This document shows positions 57,856 through 64,000 of a DNA stretch of 64,000 bases, in pieces. The stretch is from Parascedosporium putredinis. Lineage: Eukaryota > Ascomycota > Sordariomycetes > Microascales > Microascaceae. The stretch spans positions 868,001 to 932,000 of the forward strand of contig CASHTG010000016.1 in the NCBI GenBank assembly GCA_949357655.1. Direction: 5' to 3'. How positions within the stretch are numbered: position 1 is the stretch's first letter; the number at the start of each line of letters is the position of its first letter. The notes below the pieces were generated by a model. The model was not told the DNA's origin. It saw only the letters and a list, made by a program, of their open reading frames with translations, and did no database searches. The position numbers and the translations under genes are program-made.

Positions 57856-59764
57856 AACAGAACCCGACAACTAGCACCTCTCCGCAAAGCCTCTCCAGGG
57901 CCAGCTCCATTTCCCCGGCCGCGTCACCCCGGCCATGGGAGGGCGGCACCGATAGCATCAGAAGGCATATCGTCGCGCGACCGAGACAGACGGCGGGGCG
58001 GAGGAAGGGACCGCAACAAGGACAAGGAGCGGGATCGGAATCGGGAGCGCAGCACGGGTGCTCCCAGGATGAGCAGCTCGGGCGGCGGAGCGGCAACCGC
58101 CTCCGCGGCCGACAAGAGGAAGAGCCTGCACGGATCGAGGACCACCCCGGGTACGGGAAGCAACAACACCGCGGGGGCGAGCGGGTCGAGGGGCAGGAGT
58201 AACAGCGTCAACAGGAATGCGCTGATCGCGCCACCGCCCAAGGCGTTTCACTCGGGGCCGGCGAGCTCGTCGCCGTCGGGGAGCGCCGACGATGGGCACG
58301 GGCACGGGCTCGGACCCGACGCGGGGACGGCGGGGTCGGGCAAGGAAAACAACGCCTCCGGGCCCGCGCCCACGACGGCGGCGGGGCTGGCAGCTAGCCT
58401 CAAGGAAAAGGACGACAAGATTGCGATGCTGCAGACGGAGCTGCGGGTGATGGAGGAGGAGTTTGCCAAGGAGCTGGACCGCCTGTCGCAGAACGAGAGC
58501 GAGACGGCGACGTTTTGGCAAAAGAAGCACAGCGCGCTGAACCAGCAGTACCTGCGGGCGGACACGGAGCTTCGGCTGCTCACGGCCGAGGTCGAGGTTC
58601 GTCGGGACGAGCGCGAGGAGCTGCGGGAAGGGTGGGATATCCTGCGGAAGCAAGTCCGGGAGAGGGAGGCGGAGATTGCGTCGTTGATGACGCAGGTGAG
58701 GGGTCTCAAGGATTGGGTGAGCACGAGCACGCGGTCCGACGCGCAGACGACGGACGAAGTGTTTGGGGACGGCATGGCGAAGCTGGCCAACGGGCTGCAG
58801 AATTGGGTGATTGTCAACTTTCGCAAGGCGAAGCTAGGTACGTGTTTCTTCTCGTGTAGTAAAAATATGGGGGCGAGGTGCTTTGCTTCACTGCCACTTT
58901 TCCCGCTTTTTTCTTTTCCCCCTTCCCGGTTGCTCTGCTGGACCTAGCGTGCTAAGACTGGAATCACTGGTTTCCTTTCCAACTATAGATCTTGCAAAGG
59001 CCTCTGCCGAAGAACTAGAGTGTTTGAGCAGGCTGGTCCCCATGTACGAGGAACTGGCGGCGTTTGCCAAAGTCCACCTGCTGCAGTCGCTCATCTCGGG
59101 GATCTTGGTGGAGACGGTGTTCAGCGCCTACTTTGTTGGGCTGTCAGAGGAACAAACAGAACAGTTTAGGCAGGTAGAGAAGCTCCTGCGGTCTTTCAGT
59201 GAGTCCCCTAAGCACTCTTTCCCCGATGCCACCTGCTTCACCATACAACAAGGCCAAATAGCTAACAAGTCATCCCCCTCCTCAGCCGACACAGACGGTC
59301 CCATAAATCAATGGCGGTCGTCGACTCTCTCCATTCTCCGGCGCGACGACTCCAAAACCTCAGCGCCGAGACGGAATCCCTCTCCGCGGCCGTCATGGGC
59401 CGCATCATCTCTACTCTTCGGTCCATCACGGCGGAGAGTTCCACAACCCCAGGCCGGGCCCAGACGACCCGGCCCTTGCGGCGCTCGTGCGCAGCTCCGT
59501 CGACCTTGCGCGGCTTTTGGCCGTGCAAAGGCCGAGTTCCGTGTGTGGTTGCCACCGCTTGTGGCGCACCAACGCACGACCTTTGACGAGATCACGATGG
59601 AGGATCTGGGCGGTGGCGAGGACGAGGAAGGTGGGCTAGCAGCTAGGGAGGTGTGGTGCGTGGCCTTTCCGGGCATTATCAAAAGGGGAGATGAGACTGG
59701 AGGGCATCTGCAGTACGAAAACGTTGTTGCCAAGGCGAGAGTGCTGTGTAAACCAGACGAGTGA
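57192..59764 (+). CDS. Large conserved fungal coiled-coil protein, function unknown
   Basis: I do not recognise a named function. Three exons: 57192-58837, 58989-59198 and 59286-59764. It starts MSPNFPDSPPTSPRTPLEPP and passes through low-complexity Ser/Thr, His/Gln and a 14-Gln run. A basic/Ser-rich region is followed by a coiled coil from about 58390 to 58710 (LKEKDDKIAMLQTELRVMEE). The conserved C-terminal part includes LQNWVIVNFRKAKLDLAKAS, LVPMYEELAAFAKVHLLQSL and VWCVAFPGIIKRGDETGGHL. Five missing bases fit: around 57271 (GCC then TAG), likely GGGG about 57678, AAAA 59352-59355, CCCC about 59447 and AAA about 59528. With these the total is 2340 nt, 779 residues. The frame between 57270 and 57860 is not certain, because repeats give several plausible frames. 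The C-terminal half is reliable. Confidence 0.78.
57363..57403 (+). repeat. CACCAG tandem repeat
   Basis: Tandem AGCACC/CACCAG units in the N-terminal low-complexity part of the coiled-coil gene. They encode Ser-Thr, His-Gln or Ala-Pro pairs depending on frame. Confidence 0.85.
57814..57855 (+). repeat. CAR trinucleotide repeat (Gln14)
   Basis: Fourteen consecutive CAG/CAA codons encoding polyglutamine in the frame that continues into the conserved C-terminal half. Confidence 0.9.
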
Positions 59765-61015
59765 TTACAGAAATTAAAGACTCTTACGTCGTTCAAAGAG
59801 GGGGTTAGGCTTGGTTATCTCGATAGACTTTTATTCTCCTTTGCATTATTTTGCCTTTCTTCACTCGTTTTTACCAATTATTCTTCATGTCGTGCTCCCC
59901 TCGTAGTACATGTTTTCTTTTTATCGGCCGGGCTTCACGGGAAGTGCGCAGCGTGGACGTGGTGTGCAATTGTCGGTCAGGGTTCATTTCCCATTCCGCC
60001 TCAAAACCCTCTCGCTCATCTATGGACTGCGCAGGTATCGCACATGCGGAAGCAAGGGAAACAAGGGAAGCAAGGAAGTCGCCCTGCGCAAATTGCAGAG
60101 AGTTGCGGGGCTTTATTCCCGTCTTGCGCTGAAGATGTTGCGTTGAAGCGACGAGATGACTCGGAAATGAGCACAAGGATGCAGGAACGCCGCACCCGTG
60201 TTCATGGCGCTCATGGCTGCGCGCGCTTGTACCACATCCGACGACGATACGATTGCCCACCTGCGCAACGGAAGAGGGCCGATGACGCGCAAAACAGCTT
60301 TCCATCCTCCGCCCTGGTTCTTTTTCTTCTTCTTCTTCTTCTTCTTCTTCTTCTTCCTCTTTCTGCCATTTTTACCTGGTTGCGTAATTTTTCCATTTCA
60401 ATAGATAAAAGCTGTAGAAGGCGTCTCTCGAGCGGATATCCCTCCTGACCCTAGTTCCCCCAAACCCCCAGATTGTGTTCCAGTCTAGACTGGATCCACT
60501 CAAAAGTCTAAACTTACTCCTAGGCGCTACCTATGTTGGCTTCCAAGTGGCCGTGGGGGAGCGATTACTCTCGCTAATGGATCCAACTGGGTTCGTTAAG
60601 CCACCAACAGCTTGGAACCATTGGGGACTGCTGGAAGGATTCAAACAAAAGGATGGGGGAGGGCGGTTCCGTGGCGTATTGAATGGATTGATCTCACCAC
60701 TGCAAGCGGCGCGTCTGCCCCGCATCCCTTTCCGACTCCCCTCCAACTTGACCCTTATTTTTTTGGCTGGTGTCTGCTAAACCACCTCGTCATTTCCAGC
60801 ATACGCTTCAAAGCTAGCAAGCACGCGGGTGATCAACACCGTTATCCAGGGAGACGTCAGGTCCAGATAGAGGCCCCAAAGTCTCTTTTTGCTACTGTTT
60901 TTTCAACTATCCTTTTTTAAATCTTCTTTTAACGCCCGTCAAGGGTGCCGGCATCCGGTGCCCAACTCGTGTTGGTTGTTTCCCTCCCCCATTACCGCTT
61001 ACTTGGACAACCACA
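59765..61015. other. Intergenic with TTC microsatellite
   Basis: About 1.25 kb between two plus-strand genes. The only structured element is the TTC microsatellite near 60324. No gene is supported. Confidence 0.5.
60324..60356. repeat. (TTC)11 microsatellite
   Basis: Eleven perfect TTC units in intergenic sequence. It gives long but meaningless poly-Phe or poly-Leu/Arg frames on both strands. Confidence 0.95.
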
Positions 61016-62023
61016 ATGCCTCCCTCTCTACGTTTTACCGGCGATGGCGGCGGGATCGATTCCATCGCGCCCTTTCTAGCCCAACTTCACCAAACCAAGA
61101 ATCAAAAGCCATCGCCCCGCCTCGGGCCTTGGCTCGACCGAGACGATGACGGCGTGCCCTCGTTTCCCGGGCGGAAGATGGGCGGCGTCGGTAGCTCCCG
61201 AGCAGCCATCAGCATCTATAGCTATGCGTCTACATCTACAGCACCCACGGCGCTGTCCTCCGTGTGGGACCACGACACCGGTAGCGTCGCGACCGGCAGG
61301 GCCTCGCAGCCGCCCTCGCAGCCGCACTCGCAGCCATCCCACCGACACCAGCACGGCCACAACCCATCATCCTCCTCCTCCTCCTCCTCCCGCAACCAGG
61401 GCAGCAGCGCCGCCTCGACCAGCTCCGAAGCCCCGGAGCGGCACGAGTTCCTGACCGACCAGGCCCTTCGCGTCATCCGCGAGCAGGCCGAGCCGCCGTC
61501 CACCTTTCGCAACCCGCCCCCGCGGATGCCCTGCGAGTTTTCCCGGTATACGGGCTGCGACCTGACGTTCTGTCCCGATACGCAGGTGGAGCAGCTCATC
61601 GACCACGAGCTCAGGGTGCACCTCAACTACAACCCGCCCGCCACATGCCTGTGCTGGTTTTGCGACGACTTCAAGTTCGAGAGCGACGTCATGACGGAGG
61701 GCGATCGCCGCCACAACTTTGGCAATCGCATGATGCACATTGCCCAGCACTTCCAGGACGCGGAGCGGGGCACCATACGCCCCGACTTTTTCTTCCTCGA
61801 CCACCTGCGGTTGCACGGGTTGATCTCCATGGCCGTGTTCGAGAGGGAAAAGAATATCCACGAAACAGACCAGGTCGAGGGCCTGAAGCCACTGCAGCAT
61901 AAGACGCAGAGAATGGCTAGGGAGGAAGAACAGCGGTCCATGGTGATCGTGCAGGACAGCCGCCGTGAAGAGAGAGAGCGGAGAAGGAGACAGGACGAGC
62001 GCCGGCGGCCAAGGGATAAGTAG
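61016..62023 (+). CDS. Fungal Cys/His-rich putative zinc-finger protein
   Basis: Intact single-exon frame of 335 residues with no named function known to me. The N-terminus is Ser-rich with SQPPSQPHSQPSHRHQHGH. Two Cys/His clusters follow. The first is PCEFSRYTGCDLTFCPDT with downstream DHELRVHL. The second is CLCWFCDDFKF with downstream HNFGNRMMHIAQHF. Their spacing resembles irregular C2H2 zinc fingers, as found in a family common in sordariomycetes. A hydrophobic-aromatic segment (RPDFFFLDHLRLHGLI) comes next, and the tail is strongly charged (EEEQRS, EERERRRRQDERRRPRDK). Zinc and nucleic-acid binding are inferred from residues only. It has no frame error, unlike most genes here. The start at 61016 directly follows a pyrimidine-rich leader. 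Confidence 0.78.
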   Translation: MPPSLRFTGDGGGIDSIAPFLAQLHQTKNQKPSPRLGPWLDRDDDGVPSFPGRKMGGVGSSRAAISIYSYASTSTAPTALSSVWDHDTGSVATGRASQPPSQPHSQPSHRHQHGHNPSSSSSSSSRNQGSSAASTSSEAPERHEFLTDQALRVIREQAEPPSTFRNPPPRMPCEFSRYTGCDLTFCPDTQVEQLIDHELRVHLNYNPPATCLCWFCDDFKFESDVMTEGDRRHNFGNRMMHIAQHFQDAERGTIRPDFFFLDHLRLHGLISMAVFEREKNIHETDQVEGLKPLQHKTQRMAREEEQRSMVIVQDSRREERERRRRQDERRRPRDK

Positions 62024-64000
62024 AGTCGCCGTCCCCGTTCGCGTGTGTTCGCGCCTTTGAGTTGATCTCAAAGATTCACGACCTGTCCGGCCTACCTGTT
62101 TTCTTCATCGCCTTCAACTTCTTCTTAGTCGCTTTTTCTTCTTCTTAGTCGCCTAGTCCGGAGTCGGGCGCCGGGTGGATTTCCTCTCCCACCCAAGACA
62201 TGCATGTCTTGTTTTCGCTTCTTGGTCCGCTTGAGACCCGTCTTGGGCCCAAGGGGCAACCCCTCTTCGACCCGGACCGCCTTCGATATCAAACAATCTT
62301 GAATAACTTAACTTGGCTGTCAACCCCGCGTGGAGAGCCTCTGGCCATGGAGTACGTCGACGTCTCCCGCCGTTATGAGTTTGACACTCAGCACCGGGAC
62401 TCCGCAGCCACACAACCTCTCCCGCCCCCGCTATCTAGTACCGCTTTATCTTTTTCTCTTCTTTAATCCCTTGTTTTTTTTTTTCCTTGTTACGTCTCTT
62501 TTGTGCAATCTTCTCATCTCGGCGTTCTTCCCACGCACTTCATGATCTCATCTCAATTTGATATCCACTCTTCCCCTCGTCCGCCCGCCTGCCACGGCTA
62601 CGCTACCGATCGAAGTTGTTCGTTTCGTACCAAGGCATATAGTCCTTCTCTGTTGACGTCTCGGTTCGAAGAAGAAAAGCAGGCTTTGCTCTTTTGGATT
62701 GTACGTGCTGTTCATCGGGATTCGCCTTGGCTGGTATTTGTCTTTCCTTCTGTTCATTTTTTGTCTGCCCCCAAAAGTAAGTTTGTTCTTGACGAAATAT
62801 CCTGTAAAGACCTTTTCCTTCATCCTTGATGGAATCTAGGCTAGAGGTCTTGACCGTCTATGTATGAGTGGTATAAGTCCGGTTATCTGCCTGTGGAAAC
62901 TTCATCAGTGTCTGAAAGGGGTATGTAATTCCCGGTTCTCTCCTTGAGTCAATTCGAAATGTTTTGAGGCATTGATAGCAATCATGATGATTGAAAACCC
63001 GTGGTGAAAGAGAAAAGAACGGAAACGTTGACAAGAGAAATGTGAACTGGCCATGCCATGGAGTGATGTTGTCTTTCACACACGCTTTTCGAGTTAACCA
63101 ACCTGAAGGTGACCGAAGCGGCACAACATCCACTCACGTATTACACATCTTGCAACATCTCGAGCCTACCCCTCTCGCTATCAACCGACGGTCCAGACTT
63201 ACAAAAAAACAAAAACAAAAAACAAAAAACAAAAAAAACAAAAACAAAAGTACAGTCCAACCTGTGTGCCCCAGCCATGGCCCCGATCCAACCCTTCGCA
63301 TGGGCGTCCTCATCGGGAAGTGGAGGGGCGAGAGAGGGTGCCTCCGTTGCTGCCTAGATGACCATGCGCAGGACCCAGTAATAGAGCACGACACGACCAC
63401 CCCTTAATTTTTCTTGTTCTAGAAGGGGCCCGACGGAGTCTAGCAGCGCGAGTTTGATCGATTGTATCAGATTCACAGTGCCATTGGTGATTTCTTTGCT
63501 TTTATCTCTGATTCCCCTGGTCTTGTCCTCTCGCCTCTTCCTTGTTTTTTTCTTCCTCTCGACACCCTTTCGCGCCCCTCAGGGCGAGAGTTCTCTCACA
63601 TCGTACCGTACGCTATTTGCCTCTCAACTCTGTCCTTCACGGTACTTGCTGCCCAACTGATCAAGTGCAGAGGGGGTTGGGGGGGCCCTTATACCTTGTG
63701 CTTCGCGTCTTGCACATCATTGTAAGTATGGTGGAATGCGGGTGGCAATGGGACAAAAGGTCAATGCAATGCATCAGTCTCCCCATGGCAAGGAGAGCAG
63801 GCTACGGAGGATTTGTAAATCCAACTTGAGTTTGCAGACCGCCTTGCACCTTATTCGAGGGCATCGAAGTCGTGTAGCCCGTGCTTGCATGGACGGGCGG
63901 CGGAGCGCTGCTCCAATGAAAGTTTTGAGGCGAACAACCCCCGGCAAGAAAATTACAAAATGCCAACGTATGTAGTACTCTTAGATAGATGTATATATTC
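62024..64000. other. Right-hand flank without recognisable genes
   Basis: About 2 kb downstream of the Cys/His protein. It includes T-rich 3' UTR-like sequence (62100-62500) and an A-rich CAAAAA-type tract at 63201-63250. The short frames here have no domain. Any gene to the right must start beyond the window. Confidence 0.5.
63201..63250. repeat. A-rich CAAAAA simple repeat
   Basis: Fifty bases composed only of A runs of 4 to 8 separated by single C residues. Confidence 0.9.

Noticed and set aside
701..59764. Reading the many broken genes as pseudogenes or programmed frameshifts
   Set aside because: The breaks hit essential single-copy genes, cluster at homopolymers, and almost all have the same sign. 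No slippery heptamer with a downstream structure was evident.
61367..62071. 234-residue antisense frame
   Set aside because: It is a shadow of the intact Cys/His-rich protein.

Overview
The window reads as nuclear DNA of a filamentous ascomycete (Pezizomycotina), most likely a sordariomycete. Genes are separate units on both strands. Introns are short (about 50-200 nt) with GT...AG ends and CTAAC/CTGAC-like branch sites. Promoters are pyrimidine-rich, and the proteins match fungal families (DUF3984, Get1, Rud3, ctsD-type aspartic protease, fungal SMN). I see no bacterial operon, phage, CRISPR array, transposon ORF or secondary-metabolite cluster.

I support 18 protein genes. In order they are: a secreted cupredoxin protein (701-2011, -); an SMN homologue (5023-6112, -) divergent from NOP15 (6857-8133, +); golgin RUD3 (9203-11257, +); an unnamed multi-pass membrane protein (11888-13060, -); GET1 (13998-14789, -) divergent from a PTAR1-type prenyltransferase-alpha-repeat protein (15753-16790, +); a GPI-type aspartic protease (22544-24321, +); an AAAP amino-acid transporter (26449-28696, +); a 34-residue cysteine-rich microprotein (30523-30764, +); RHO1 (32302-33670, -); mitochondrial ribosomal protein uL24m (38803-40049, +) convergent with ELP1 (40454-44543, -); a DUF3984 protein (45537-46684, +); the histidine phosphotransferase YPD1 (53220-54077, +); a 2H-phosphoesterase/AKAP7-type protein (55584-56530, +); a large coiled-coil protein (57192-59764, +); and a Cys/His-rich protein (61016-62023, +).

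Most are housekeeping functions: snRNP assembly, 60S ribosome biogenesis, Golgi tethering, tail-anchored protein insertion, prenylation, Rho signalling, tRNA wobble modification, mitochondrial translation and phosphorelay signalling. Nothing suggests one physically linked pathway. Three long stretches hold no recognisable gene: 16.8-22.5, 33.7-38.8 and 46.7-53.2 kb.

The most striking property is technical. Thirteen of the 18 genes are interrupted by one to five single-base shifts, about 31 in total. Nearly all are one base missing from a C/G or A/T run, and correcting them gives every gene a length divisible by three. This points to an unpolished homopolymer-error-prone assembly rather than to pseudogenes. 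The most interesting biological item is the microprotein, a two-exon gene of 105 coding bases that ordinary ORF calling would miss.
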